Positions 10,124-22,226 of a stretch of DNA of 64,000 nucleotides are shown here, piece after piece (the first letter of the stretch is position 1; each line of letters begins with the position of its first letter). Below the pieces are notes generated by a model. It was not told where the DNA came from. It did not search any database and was given only the letters and a program-made list of their open reading frames with translations. A program made the position numbers and the translations under genes. Source of the stretch: Oreohelix idahoensis (taxonomy: Eukaryota > Mollusca > Gastropoda > Stylommatophora > Oreohelicidae); assembly GCA_024509875.1 (NCBI GenBank), contig JAMPIV010016261.1, positions 79,348 through 143,347 on the forward strand, given 5' to 3'.

Positions 10124-12580
10124 TGTGGCGAGTGCGCCGGAGAGGTTTTTGATTTTACCAAACTAAGTGTACTCGGAGTGAGGTCAAGCTATGTAAGTTC
10201 CTGAGTCTAATTGTTGATGATGTATTCTCAGAGTACCTATCCGCTACCTCTCTAAGATCTCACTCCGGAAAATATTTTATGATATTGTTATGTGTTTTAT
10301 ATGGCTACGTGTCTAGGGTAATGTAAGTATAGTGATAAGTGCATAAAACAAACACAACTGTAACTCAATGAAATGGACTTAAGTAAGACTGGTGTTAAGT
10401 TTAGACAATTATTTTTACAATTTTATTTTCCTGTCCCTCAAATCTTTTTGGGGCAGGAAGGGTTAAAACTGAAAAGAAATGTATTTACATATAATAAATA
10501 AATAAGGTGGAATCTTTGTCCATATCTTGATAATAAACAAGTGTCACTATATGTGTATAACACAGACTGCTGTAGTAATGTCTAAAAGTGAGAGTCAATG
10601 GTGGGAAGGACTATTTTTGTCATCATACCCACAAATATGAAAGTTCACGTGTGGAAATTTTCTTTTATTGAATGAGTGTTCAATGCCCCCATAAGGGGAC
10701 TTCACCTGATGTTTCTAATTGACGTAGGCTTCAGTTGATAATATATATTCAGCAGAAGGTCTTGCTTCAGGCCACAAAATAGGCAGCATACACTTTGTTG
10801 AGGCTTTCTCTTCCTCCAATTATGTCTTCACAAGGTTTCCTGTCACCAACTGGTAACAGGCAGTATAACCCTGAAAAAGAAGGACGTTCCCCTACGTTTA
10901 TTTGCTGGCTATAATATTTCCACAATTACTCAAACTTACCATCATTTGGGGTCAGGCTCGTGTGCAAACATCTGCACTAGCCCCTAAGTTATTTGACTCC
11001 ACTCTGTACTGTGTTTACATTCTTCTTCCATATGGCTGCAACGCCCCTGTCACTTTAAACAATGATTTTCTTCCATACAATCAGATAGGTATACAGTTTT
11101 CTTCTTGTAACCTGTTAATTCTTTTGTGTAATCATTCTAAGTATGTTTTCTGACGTCATGTTTACATTGTGACACTGCAGAAGACTGCCAGTAGCTTTCT
11201 GGACTTACAGTCGTAATGGTTTTTGTATGGCAATATTCAAACATAATTTACTTTCGTTTCTCAATAATTCTGCTTTGGCATGCTTGCTGGGATGTCGTAA
11301 TTCTTTTCCCATGGCCATGTCGTACTACACAAATTTTGGCCCCCTATCTGGGTTTGCCTCTACATATTAACAAAATATATCAATAAAATTATTTATCTTA
11401 CCGCAATCAATGAAATATTTCACACAAAAGTAAGATTAACTGGCGATCAATGACACAGGTGTAGATTGCTGTCGCCCAGCTCGTAAAGGCATTAGTCACA
11501 CTGCTATGCGTCTGATCTTAATCTACGATGTTGAAATATTTTTCTCAAGTGGCAGCGTATTCTGGTAACGCGTTAGTTTTATCCCCCGTTTCCTAAACTA
11601 TCATTAACCAATCAAACGAGCCAAGCAAATTTGACTGTTCAAAAAAGCGTCCCCCAAAATGTACCATCCGAAGATTTTCAAAATTGAGCATTCCTCATTG
11701 TGTTTGTCAGTCTGTTCTCAATTTTTATTTTCTACAATATCTCGGTTATTATTGGGTCGATTTCAATTTTTAAAAGTGATTCTTAAACTGCCCTTTGGCC
11801 TCTATCATCCTATCTAGTTTTCATCTATCTCTTATTCATCGTTTTCATCTATGTATTTTTTCTCTATATTTATTCTGAACAGAATACTTTTCTATACGGC
11901 AAGATAATATATTATAAGGGAATAGTCTGGTATTTTAATAAACAATATTATCCCTATAATTTATCCATCAATTTTATTTACCCTCTATATAAGTTATCTA
12001 AGTTTCTCTCTCTCCCCTCTTTTCTGCACAAATTAGGTTTCAGTTTCAGTTTCAAAAGCATAAGTTAGCCTTGATTCTTTCCATTACAATCCTCCCCTTT
12101 TTGCCCCTCTCTCCCGTTTCAAGACGAGGTAACAAGTTAATTTTTTCTTTTCTTCTGCCAACTATTTTGGCTTTCGTCAAAAAAAATTATTGGGAAGGGT
12201 AACGCGAGCTGCGTGTTGTTGGGGATGGACTCAATACGCTTGTCTTTGAAGATTCAAATCTTGGGCCAAACGTGGACTGTTCGGCTAGGCACTAGTGCAT
12301 AATTTCAAACCTTTGGAGTTATTTATAGTTACAACCTCCACTAAATAATAGGGCGGGTGTGTATACGATTAGGGGAAGGGTAATGTTTTTCAAACGATAA
12401 TAGTAGAGAAAATTCCAATACTGTGTCCAAATCTTAGCAGACGTTTTGCCTTTTGCCCTTGGCAATTTTCAAATACAGTAGGAGATGGTTATAGGCGGAA
12501 AATGTACGTTACTAGGTTTTGCATGGGGGAATTTGAGCGGGGAGGGGGGGGGGGGGTTACATGGAGTTAGTTTTACTACA
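10124..12580 (-). repeat. Gypsy A LTR (3' LTR of the element)
   Basis: Begins TGTGGCGAG and ends TTACTACA on the plus strand, with a G-run at about 12544-12556. It matches 19677-22126 nearly base for base. There is no real coding potential; the open frame at 10902-11153 appears in both copies simply because the LTRs are copies. Confidence 0.92.
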
Positions 12581-12593
12581 GATCTCCCCTGTT
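12581..12593 (-). promoter_or_regulatory. Gypsy A polypurine tract
   Basis: On the minus strand, ACAGGGGAGATC lies directly against the LTR start TGTAGTAAAAC. Position and purine content fit the plus-strand primer site. Confidence 0.7.
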
Positions 12594-12647
12594 AAAAAGC
12601 CTGCACCACTATTTTCCGTGTTAACAATCCCGATCAAATTAACTCAA

Positions 12648-13043
12648 CTAGGCTTTATGAGTATCCTGTGTTTCTGCAGATGGGTGCCTACTCAAGAAAT
12701 CTGCACCCACGTTCTGCGAACCCGGAATATACTCAATGGTAAACGAGTAAGGTTGGATGAGCAAAGACCACCTTAACAAACGTGCGTTACCATGTTTTGC
12801 CTGAGCCAGAAAAACCAGGGGCTGATGATCTGATTGCACCATAAATGGTCTATCATAAAGATAGATCTGGAATTTCTTGATCGCCCAGACTAAAGCCAAA
12901 CATTCTTTTTCAATAGTTGAGTTGTTTTGTTCCGCTCTGTTTAACTTGCGGCTGGCATACGCAACTGGGTTTAATTCCCCATCTGGTGAAGAGGACCTTT
13001 GTAACAATGTGGCCCCTAATCCCACATTACTAGCGTCAGTTCT
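12648..13043 (-). pseudogene. Gypsy A RNase H domain
   Basis: RNase H of a Ty3/Gypsy Pol, which degrades RNA in RNA:DNA hybrids during reverse transcription. Visible motifs are TDASNVGLGATLLQR, PVAYASRKLN, IEKECLALVWAIKKF and QSDHQPLVFLAQ, giving the first catalytic Asp, the Glu and a second Asp, and the typical end GADFLSRHP. It is cut from its RT by a solo LTR that landed just before TDAS. The nearest relative in the window is the tail of the 26335-28119 frame. Confidence 0.9.
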
Positions 13044-15572
13044 TGTGACGTACGTCTAGTTTGTCAAGTGAATTTTCCCTGATTTGATGGATGATTAAAG
13101 GGACTTTAGCTTTTCATAACATTAGAACCCCTGAACATCAGTATTGTTGTAACTTTTCATCAACGAAGAGTAGCGGCTATGATCAAAGTAGTCAAAGACG
13201 ATCCCCAGAACAGAGAAGCAGAAATTTAGCATCTCCGTGCGAGCACTGAACCGTTCGCAAGACGGACACGAGCGGTCAGAAGAAAGCTTCTTGCAGACTT
13301 CACACCTCTGTGGCAACCGGCAGACTTGCCCGAAAGACTATGGAACGGGAGAGACGGAGCGCTCAGAGTAGCGGATACGATCTGAGGAATCAGGAAACTC
13401 ACTGCAAACGAGGCTAGTCTCGCAGAAATTTCACATCCTCGTGCGAGCAGCCTGAGACGAACGAAGATCGGAAGCCAGTCGGGCCATCGCGGTTAGCATG
13501 GCGGCTAAATAACTTCGACTTGCCCTGGGATATGAAGAGGCGCTAAATTTTCACACGACCCATTTAACTTACATTCCTTTTAGATATATACAGAATCTGA
13601 ATAGGGCAACTTTATCATTCGGTCTGACAGAATTTTAAGATTCACTAGCATATAGCTAAATTCCTGCTAGATTTCATCTAAATTGTTGGCTATTGGAGTG
13701 AAATTCTTTTTCTGTGCAGACGGTAATTTATACTTTAGCTTCGAGTGATCAGTGGTCTAGTTATTTCATTTTTATTTCACTGGATTGTGGTGTAAATTCA
13801 AACTTATTAAATAAACCCATTTTCAAAGTTCTAGTGCAAACTAAATGTTACATCTATAAGTTTATTTCCTAATACAATAGCCGCGTAAATTAATTTTGCA
13901 ACTGTTAAGGGAATTATAACTTTAATACAGTTTAGTTCTGTATAAATAGATGTGCTTTTAACTATTAACCTCACGGGAGCGTTTCTTGTATTGATTAATT
14001 GTAGACGCGAATGCAGAAAATAGTCTAACTGTAAATGTATCGCGTGTTAGATCTTAATATGATTTTATTGCATTTCTTGTTTTATCTTCTATACAGAATT
14101 GATCTTTCGACCTTGTATCCCAGCAATTAATTAATTATACACTGAGCCCTGCCAACTCAGTCGAAAACTCCAGCAACTTATAACCATTTTAAAATTTAAT
14201 CTTTGTGGCGATCCTGTGTGATTCAGCTACCTGAAGTTTTTCAGAAACAAAGCAAACCCAAAGACTGTTTTAAAATCCCAATTCATAAAGTTTTTTATAG
14301 TTATCAAACTTGAAGAAGAACAGTTGCCAGTAGCAATATTTTACTCACTGCTCTATTTGTGAAGAAGAACATAGATTTCCCTGACACTGTCTGTCAAGCA
14401 TAATCATTGGATTTTACCACCCCCCGAAGAACTTACCTCAGTGTTTTGTAGTTTGTGACATTACAGCAAAAGAAAGTTATCTCCACCAGCTGTGCCAATC
14501 TTAGAAACCGCATCATACCTCACACCTAGCCAAGTGCCTGTGCCATTCATTAGGAACTTTTATCTAACAAACGAACAGTAGCCTTTACGCTTCACCGTCT
14601 GGCGATTTTTGAGACTATTAGCTACCAGCCCACCTCGTTAAATCTGGGGCCTGACACAGAAGAAATAAAAAGACAATTTCCATTGTTCTACGGTATTAGC
14701 TACAGTTGTAAAATTCCTAAAGTGCCAGAATTCACAACTTGGTAAGTCTGTGTGTGTGACTGTGTGTGCTGGCCAGCCCAAGCGTGTTTTTGAATGATAG
14801 GAGATTTATTAATCTTTTTTTTACCCTTATTAGTTCGTCCTAGTATTAAGGGGTATTGTATACATTGTACAGGATTTCTCCTAGCGGGATTGTTTAACTG
14901 TGTTCATTCCCCCCTTCCGTAAAGTTTTGTTGAAAAAGGGAAACATTTGAGAACCCTAGCTTTTCCTCTACCCCCTTATCACTGTAACCCCTTGCCTCAG
15001 AGTAATAAATTTACCATTGGGTTAAATTGCCTATCTCTGATCATCATCACCCCCCCCCCCCTTTTCGTCTTTGGGACCGGGTCTTTTCTGTTAGTAAATA
15101 CAAGCGGGAAAGGTGTATTGGATACTTCTCCTCAAAAACCCCTCCCTTGTCATTTGTGTATTTTGTAACCTTTGATTTCTTCATGTAAACTGATAATTAT
15201 TTGTGACTTGATTTTTTATGATAATAAAAGTATTAAAACTTTGTTAGCATTTTGTGTCGGCTGGCCCAAATCCAACATTCCTCATATTTGTTATCGTAGT
15301 CTGTATTCATGTACGTTGAGCGTCAGAACCACCAAATTGGTGTGTGCGCCTGAGTGACTGGAACTGACAAACAATAGTTTGTTCAGAAGGGTGGGAGGAG
15401 TATTTTTGAGAGACAAATATTGCCGTACATGAGACTGTCCTTACTCTTCCCAGCACTTGTGAATCTATTACCTCACTTTCCTAAATCCTTATTCTCACAG
15501 AGCCTTCACTATCATTCTACACTCTAAAGGGACCAATATCCATCAGAACACTCTCAGAAAAAAATTACGACA
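13044..15572. mobile_element. Solo LTR (2.5 kb) inside Gypsy A pol
   Basis: Begins TGTGACGTACG and ends AATTACGACA, imperfect TG...CA inverted ends. GTTCT is duplicated at 13039-13043 and 15573-15577, exactly at the point where the RT and RNase H coding of element A parts. There are no coding domains inside. The length is like the other LTRs of this window (2.2-2.5 kb), so a solo LTR left by LTR-LTR recombination is the simplest reading. Orientation is not determined. Its parent element is not in the window. Confidence 0.82.
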
Positions 15573-16705
15573 GTTCTCATCACGAATTCCTGACTCAAAT
15601 CAGGTAATTTCAATATAGGCTTACTGGTGAGTTTTTCCTTTAACTCATTATATGCCAAATCGCATTCTGCCGACCATTCTATTTTATCTGGTTTTCCTTT
15701 ACGAGTTAAATCCGTCAGAGGAGCCCACACAGAGTTAAAATTTTTAATGTACTTTTGGTAAAACCCACAAAGTGAAACAAAGGATCTCACGTCCTTCTTA
15801 GTTTGGGGTCTGGGTGCTCTCTGCAATTTCTCCAGGTTCTTGGGGTCAGGGGTCATGCTACCCTGATGTACAGTATGTCCCAAGAATTCTAGTTCCTTGC
15901 ATCCAATACAACATTTTGTTGGTCTAGCAGTTAAATTTGCCTCTCTGAGTCTATCAAATAGCATATTCAAAGAGTTAACGTGTTCTTCAAATGTTTCCGT
16001 AGCAATGAGGATATCATCCATGAAATTTGTAATACATGGGTTTCTCAGGGGATCCAATAGTTTTCTCATCATTCTGGAAAACACACTCGGAGCATTCTTC
16101 AAACCAAACGGCAACATATTGAATTCATAGTGCCCTTCCGAGGTGCTAAACGCCAGATAAGGTCGAATCTCAGGCTTCACTGGAATCTGGTAATATCCCT
16201 TACTGAGATCTACCTTTGAGAAATATTTTGCCTTGTTCAACCTGGCAAATAGTTGGTTAGTATCAGGTAATGGATCCACCTGACTTTCTGTGACAGCATT
16301 CAGTTTCCTGTAATCTATGCACAGTCTATGTTCCCCAGAGGGTTTCCTCAACAATACCACACTGGAGCTATAAGGAGATTCACTGTGAGAAATAATCCCT
16401 TCTTGTAACAGATAATCTATCTCCTCTTTTAAAGCTTTTTCTTTTGCGAATGGGATAGTATAGGCTCTCATACAGATGGGTGTTGGGTCTAATAATTTCA
16501 TGTCATATTCCAACAAGTTTGTGTGCCCCGGTCTGTCCGTTAACACGTCTGTATGATTTTCCAGAACCTGTTGAATCTTCTCCCTCTGCCCTTTTGTCAA
16601 ATGGTTACTGACTTTCACCTGTGCAGGGGTTTCACAGGGTTTTAGGGGGTATTCATAAGAGGTGAGAGGTTCATTCTTCATCTCAGTGGCTATGGCCAAG
16701 GTCAT
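15573..16705 (-). pseudogene. Gypsy A reverse transcriptase
   Basis: RNA-dependent DNA polymerase of the element. Reading down the minus strand: AYTIPFAKEKALKEEIDYLL, VVLLRKPSGEHRLCIDYRKL, YFSKVDLSKGYYQIPV, LPFGLKNAPSVFSRMM and the catalytic box NFMDDILIATE (an F-M-D-D form of Y-x-D-D). Then come CCIGCKELEFLGH and the tether region FVSLCGFYQKYIKNF. The open frame ends a few codons into the inserted solo LTR. It lies downstream of the integrase C-terminal part, the reverse of the usual Ty3/Gypsy order. Confidence 0.92.
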
Positions 16706-16744
16706 TAAATGTGTCCCTTCCAGGTTTTCTCTATCATAATATTT

Positions 16745-17100
16745 TTAAAGAAGGTTCACGTGATAGACTTTTTCCTTTCCTTTCTTATCTATCTTGTAGT
16801 TAGTTCTAGATACCTTTTCTAAAACTGTGTATGGACCTTGCCATCCAATTTGAAGTTTGTTGCTGCTGCCGGGTAATAGAAGAAGCACCTTCTCCCCCAC
16901 AGCAAGCTCCCTATCCTTCGCTTTCTTATTGTAATATGCAGCATGTTTCTTCCTGGCTTGTCTTAGGTTATCATTTGCAAGTTTCCAGCCAGTTTTTAAG
17001 CGAGTGGTCAGCTCGTTCACATACTGATATGATGAAGTTACAGTCTATTTTGCCTTCTCATCTGTCCACGTCCTCGATAAGGCCTCCAATGGACCTTTGA
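16745..17100 (-). pseudogene. Gypsy A integrase C-terminal (GPY/F-type) part
   Basis: The minus strand shows IKGPLEALSRTW, a stop, then YQYVNELTTRLKTGW, RQARKKHAAYYNKKAKDREL, VGEKVLLLLPGSSNKLQIGW and QGPYTVLEKVSRTNY, ending YHVNLL. In standard Ty3/Gypsy integrases this stretch follows the catalytic core and binds DNA. Here it begins abruptly at the R-G-P-L position, and no DDE core precedes it. It lies immediately upstream of RT. Confidence 0.85.
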
Positions 17101-17109
17101 TTGGCCGTG

Positions 17110-17817
17110 TTATTTGGCCGGCCTATTATTCATGTAATTTGAAGTAATGTGGTGGTGACTTTTCCCACACCAACCGTCCGCTACCAATTTTTTTCTTTTG
17201 GGGTTCCCCCGCAGTTTCAGTTTCAAATTGAGGGGATTTCCCCCTCTGTTATTTTCGTCCAGTTCCCGGAATTCCGACCAAGGGATTGTCGGGTGGGACT
17301 GGGTTGAGGTTACTTTTTGTATCCTACTCATAGTGGCCATTCTAACTGATTTATTAGAAGACTGGGTGTGAAAAGGGGTTTTCCTATCCACGATGTCTAC
17401 CTTATTATATTTATTTTTTCTTTTATTTTCAGGCCTGTTTTCACCGTAGTGCTTTTGTAGGCCGTGATGATTTTCCCAACGTGTGGGCGTTCCCTTGTTG
17501 CATTGGTCACAGGCCTCCAAAAATTCTGCAACATCTGCAGCTACGCCTGGCCAATAGAATTTCATAGATACTCTTTGACCTGTAGTACCTATTTTCTCAT
17601 GTTCACCATCTGATGCAACATGTGATCTTTTTATCACTTTCTCCCTATATGAAGTTGGAAGAACTAGCTGTCCATGACCAGTGGATCCAGTTCCAGCCTT
17701 CCTATACATTAGTTTATTCTTCATATAAAAATCTCCTTTGTTTGGAGGGGTATGGCATTTTGGGAGTTTCCTAAAACACGGCTTTAGTGACCTATCCTCA
17801 GCCTGTACCTTCCTCAT
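17110..17817 (-). pseudogene. Gypsy A integrase zinc-binding part plus unassigned segment
   Basis: The first half has KGDFYMKNKLMYRK, SHVASDGEHEKIG, FYWPGVAADVAEFLEACDQC, the H2C2 zinc-binding domain of Ty3/Gypsy integrases (H..H and C-x2-C both present). Instead of the catalytic core, about 120 residues follow that I cannot assign, including ENRPENKRKNKYNKVD, PTIPWSEF and GNPKRKK. The same segment, diverged, is in element B. A stop (TAG at about 17870) separates this frame from the protease remnant upstream. The segment is basic and rich in Asn/Lys. Confidence 0.8.
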
Positions 17818-17891
17818 CTCCTCTGGATGAGTATTTATTGGGTTTTCTTCCTCCGTCCTTGATTGTGACCTGGTCTATACTGTTGCCATGA

Positions 17892-18177
17892 TCACTGGTC
17901 TTTTGGGATTTCCCAAAAACACATATCTACACCCCAATATCGGGGGTAGATTGGTTCGTTTATCACTGCTACTCTAATCACTCCTTCCACATAGCGAGTT
18001 TTCACATTGATTCTTGCAATGGGAAGTGTCATAGTTGCTACTTCCTTGGTTGCCGCCTGTATTTCCACTGTTTCTGTGGTATATTGGTCAGGGTGCACCA
18101 GGTGAGAACTCACGACTGAGTCAAAATCCAATCCAGTATCATAAAGGCACTTAATAGTGGCCCCATTACATACTACC
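17892..18177 (-). pseudogene. Gypsy A aspartic protease
   Basis: The retropepsin that processes Gag-Pol. NGATIKCLYDTGLDFDS carries the D-T-G active site (codons at 18140-18132), followed by EIQAATKEVATMTLPIARI and VINEPIYP, typical of a Gypsy protease. It lies between the Gag zinc knuckle and the integrase part, in a different frame from the knuckle. Element B lacks this piece; element C has a version without the Asp. Confidence 0.8.
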
Positions 18178-18547
18178 TCTTCACATACAGGGGATGATAA
18201 GGTTCCTGCTGTCCAGTAGGCTTTTCCTTTTGTTCCTTGTTTCCTGTTTTAAGGCATGCAGCATGGAACGGAGGGTTATTTTTCTTCCTACAGTCTTTTG
18301 TATTATGGTTATTTAACCGACAAATTTTACAGTATTTTCCTTCTGGTCTGTAGGGTTTCATTTCATTGAATTGCGGGTTTCTATCTCTAGGGTCAAATCT
18401 TGGCCTATCATAGTTTGGTTTACCTCTGTTACCTTGATCTCTACTGTCAAATTTATTCTGGTGTTGGGGGGCTTTATTATTTTCTACTTGTTTTCTTTTT
18501 TCTCCAGCTACTTCTGACTGGGCGGCCTGACCCACACCTCTCTGCAC
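18173..18547 (-). pseudogene. Gypsy A nucleocapsid region (CCHC)
   Basis: Basic, Asn/Gln/Arg-rich region with one zinc knuckle CKICRLNNHNTKDC (C-x2-C-x4-H-x4-C), which binds element RNA. A premature TGA and a small deletion relative to element B separate it from the capsid frame (18567-19493), so Gag is broken here. Confidence 0.85.
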
Positions 18548-18566
18548 CTTGTTCCATGAGAAATTT

Positions 18567-19493
18567 TCACAGGTCTGGAGCCATGGACTCTCTCAATTGC
18601 TCTATCATGATCATTTCCTTAAGATCTTGGGTTTTCCCCAGAGCAGTCCATTTCTCCAAGTAGGTTTCCAACCGGGCAGAGAATTGGTGGTAGGTCTCCC
18701 CAGACAGTAGTTTCGCATTTCTAAATCTCTTCCTGTAAAATTCCCCATTCTGCTCATACCTAATTAAAAGAGCCTGTTTTAAAATGTCATAGTTTTCCTG
18801 ATCCTCTCTGCTCAACTTTGAGAACACTTCATAAGATGTTCCCCTAAGACCTTGGGATAATTTCAAACTCCATTTTTCCCTCTCTAACCCATAATTAGTA
18901 GCCAGTCTTTCGTATTTACTGAGATAGGACTCAATCTCGTCATCCTTCTCCACAAAAGGATCTAAATGGAAGTTCATAGCTAAATTAGAGGCACTAGCAT
19001 CAGAGGTAGATGGGCTGTTACTATTTTCTGGAGCATGGCCTTGAAGTTCCAGTTCTTTTAGTCTTAATTCATGCTCCCTTTGCAATCTTTTTTCTTCTTT
19101 TTCAGCCTCCATAAGCAATCTTTTTTCTTCTGCCTCCCTTTGCATTCTTTTTTCTTCTGCCTCCACTTTCTTTTCCTCTAACTGTAACCTTTTGATTTCA
19201 GCCTCTCTATCAGCCTCTAATTTCTTAGCCTCCCTATCATCTTCTAATTTCCTAGCCTCCCTATCAGCCTCTAATTGTAATCTTTTAGTTTCCTGTTCAG
19301 CCTCTAATTGGAATCTTTTAGTTTCCTTTTCAGCATCTAATTGGAATCTTTTTTCTTCAGCTGATCTCCTATCCTCCCTCTCAATAAATCTGTCGCATTC
19401 TGAGGTCACATTCTGAATTAGAACTTGCCCCTCCATACCCATTTCCTTTGCAGTCTGCAGAGCAGCAGATCTAAACTTGGCCAAGTCTGCCAT
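18567..19493 (-). pseudogene. Gypsy A Gag, matrix/capsid part
   Basis: Starts MADLAKFRSAALQTAKEMG; I chose the ATG at 19493 because element B begins the same way. Next is a long Glu/Lys/Arg coiled coil with repeats such as KRLQLEADREA, then the capsid-like region MNFHLDPFVEKDDEIESYL, WSLKLSQGLRG, GETYHQFSARLETYLEKW. The frame ends at a TGA right after ESMAPDL, where element B continues, so this copy is truncated. Confidence 0.88.
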
Positions 19494-19653
19494 CTGTTCT
19501 GTCATATACTTTACAAATCTTAATATATTAATTAACAAGTATGACTAAATTATCATAGGCAATGACAACTCATTCAATTTTCCACAAATAATTACTTTTT
19601 GTTATTTTAACAATGGGAATTCCCTGGGTATAATTAACAATAATAATGATAAA

Positions 19654-19671
19654 ATCCCGGCTTGGCCCCCA
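19654..19671 (-). promoter_or_regulatory. Gypsy A primer-binding site
   Basis: On the minus strand, TGGGGGCCAAGCCGGGAT begins five bases after the LTR end ACA. The complement ends ...CCCCCA as a tRNA 3' end does and includes ATCCCGG. It partly resembles tRNA-Pro; the exact primer was not tested. Confidence 0.6.
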
Positions 19672-19676
19672 ATATA

Positions 19677-22126
19677 TGTGGCGAGTGCGCCGGAGAGGTT
19701 ATTGATGTTACCAAACTAAGTGTACTCGGAGTGAGGTCAAGCTATGTAAGTCCCTGAGTCTAATTGTTGATGATGTATTCTCAGGGTACCTATCCACTAC
19801 CTCTCTAAGATCTCACTCCGGAAAATATTTTATGATATTGTTATGTGTTTTATATGGCTACGTGTCTAGGGTAATGTAAGTATAGTGGTAAGTGCATAAA
19901 ACAACTGTAACTCAATGAAATGGACTTAAGTAAGACTGGTGTTAAGTTTAGACAATTATTTTTACAATTTTATTTTCCTGTCCCTCAAATCTTTTTGGGG
20001 CAGGAAGGGTTAAAACTGAAAAGAAATGTATTTACATATAATAAATAAATAAGGTGGAATCTTTGTCCATATCTTGATAATAAACAAGTGTCACTGTAGG
20101 TGTATAACACAGACTGCTGTAGTAATGTCTAAAAGTGAGAGTCAATGGTGGGAAGGACTATTTCTGTCATCATACCCACAAATATGAAAGTTCACGTGTG
20201 GAAATTTCTTTTATTGAATGAGTGTTCAATGTCCACGTAAGGGGACTTCACCTGATGTTTCTAATTGACGTAGGCTTCAGTTGATAATATATATTCAGCA
20301 GAAGGTCTTGCTTCAGGCCACAAAATATGCAGCATACACTTTGTTGAGGCTTTCTCTTCCTCCAATTATGTCTTCACAAGGTTTCCTGTCACCAACTGGT
20401 AACAGGCAGTATAACCCTGAAAAAGAAGGACGTTCCCCTACGTTTATTTGCTGGCTATAATATTTCCACAATTACTCAAACTTACCATCATTTGGGGTCA
20501 GGCTCGTGTGCAAACATCTGCACTAGCCCCTAAGTTCTTTGACTCCACTCTGTACTGTGTTTACATTCTTCTTCCATATGGCTGCAACGCCCCTGTCACT
20601 TTAAACAATGATTTTCTTCCATACAATCAGATAGGTATACAGTTTTCTTCTTGTAACCTGTTAATTCTTTTGTGTAATCATTCTAAGTATGTTTTCTGAC
20701 GTCATGTTTACATTGTGACACTGCAGAAGATTGCCAGTAGCTTTCTGGACTTACAGTCGTAATGGTTTTTGTATGGCAATATTCAAACATAATTTACTTT
20801 CGTTTCTCAATAATTCTGCTTTGGCATGCTTGCTGGGATGTCGTAATTCTTTTCCCATGGCCATGTCGTACTACACAAATTTTGGCCCCCTATCTGGCTT
20901 TGCGTCTACATATTAACAAAATATATCAATAACATTATTTATCTTACGGCAATCAATGAAATATTTCACACAAAAGTAAGATTAACTGGCGATCAATGGC
21001 ACAGGTGTAGATCGCTGTTGCCCAGACCGCAAAGGCATTAGTCACACTGCTATGCGTCTGATCTTAATCTACGATGTTGAAAAATTTTTCTCAAGTGGCA
21101 GCGTACTCTGGTAACGCATTAGTTTTATCCCCCCTTTCCTAAACTATCATTAACCAATCAAACGAGCCAAGCAAATTTGACTGTTCAAAAAAGCGTCCCC
21201 CAAAATGTACCATCCGAAGATTTTCAAAATTGAGCATTCCTCATTGTGTTTGTCAGTCTGTTCTCAATTTTTATTTTCTACAATATCTCGGTTATTATTG
21301 GGTCGATTTCAATTTTTAAAAGTGATTCTTAAACTGCCCTTTGGCCTCTATCATCCTATCTAGTTTTCATCTATCTCTTATTCATCGTTTTCATCTATGT
21401 ATTTTTTTCTCTATATTTATTCTGAACAGAATACTTTTCTATACGGCAAGATAATATATTATAAGGGAATAGTCTGGTATTTTAATAAACAATATTATCG
21501 CTATAATTTATCCATCCATTTTATTTACCCTCTATATAAGTTATCTAAGTTTCTCTCTCTTCCCTCTTTTCTGCACAAATTAGGTTTCAGTTTCAGTTTC
21601 AAAAGCATACGTTAGCCTTGATTCTTTCCATTACAATCCTCCCTTTTTTGCCCCTCTCTCCCGTTTCAAGACGAGGTAACAAGTTAATTTGTTCTGTTCT
21701 TCTGCCAACTATTTTGGCTTTCGTCAAAAAAAAATTATTGGGAAGGGTAACGCGAGCTGCGTGTTGTTGGGGATGGACTCAATACGCTTGTCTTTGAAGA
21801 TTCAAATCTTTAGCCAAACGTGGACTGTTCGGCTAGGCACTAGTGCATAATTTCAAACCTTTGGAGTTATTTATAGTTACAACCTCCACTAAATAATAGG
21901 GCGGGTGTGTATACGATTAGGGGAAGGGTAATGTTTTTCAAACGATAATAGTAGAGAAAATTCCAATACTGTGTCCAAATCGTAGCAGATGTTTTGCCTT
22001 TTGCCCTTGGCAATTTTCAAATACAGTAAGAGTTGGTTATAGGCGGAAAATGTACGTTACTAGGTTTTGCATGGGGGAATTTGAGCGGGGGGGGGGGGGG
22101 GGTTACACGGAGTTAGTTTTACTAGA
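19677..22126 (-). repeat. Gypsy A LTR (5' LTR of the element)
   Basis: Begins TGTGGCGAG next to the primer-binding site and ends TTTTACTAGA against the GTAAC duplication. The G-run here is longer than in the other copy. Scattered substitutions against 10124-12580 indicate modest age. Confidence 0.92.
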
Positions 22127-22131
22127 GTAAC

Positions 22132-22226
22132 TCAGGACATGGTTTACCGTTACTCACAACTGATAGTTTTTCACTAAAACTTAGTGAACAAAACTTCTTT
22201 TTAGCGATGTCGTCCAACACTTGCAT
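22132..22226 (-). pseudogene. hAT transposase, displaced N-terminal piece
   Basis: From an ATG at 22226 on the minus strand, an uninterrupted frame starts MQVLDDIAKKKF, continues through FSEKL and reaches the GTAAC duplication at 22127-22131. The same frame resumes at 10118 with LPLLKTV. The F-S-E-K-L pattern is common near the start of ZMYM-like hAT transposases. The match of frame and order across the insertion shows that it was the start of the same gene. Confidence 0.75.

Larger units (their letters stand above)
10124..22126 (-). mobile_element. Ty3/Gypsy element A (Gmr1-like order), inserted in hAT
   Basis: Two near-identical LTRs of about 2.45 kb (10124-12580 and 19677-22126) flank a 7.1-kb interior read on the minus strand. 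The 5-bp duplication GTAAC lies at 10119-10123 and 22127-22131. The order along the transcript is Gag, CCHC knuckle, protease, integrase zinc-binding part, an unassigned segment, integrase C-terminal GPY/F-type part, RT, then RNase H. The integrase catalytic core is absent. Several stops and frameshifts plus a solo LTR insertion make it dead. The outer base pair of the transcript-5' LTR has changed from the expected TG to TC. Confidence 0.92.

Noticed and set aside
10902..11153. 83-codon open frame, repeated at 20448-20699
   Set aside because: It lies in both LTR copies of Gypsy A; conservation reflects LTR duplication, and the peptide has no recognisable features.
11549..12230. hAT-terminus-like CAGCGTATTCTGGTAACGCG and GGTAACGCGAGCTGCGTG within the Gypsy A LTR
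   Set aside because: Both lie on the same strand rather than inverted, and no target duplication is visible. Possibly ancient MITE debris.
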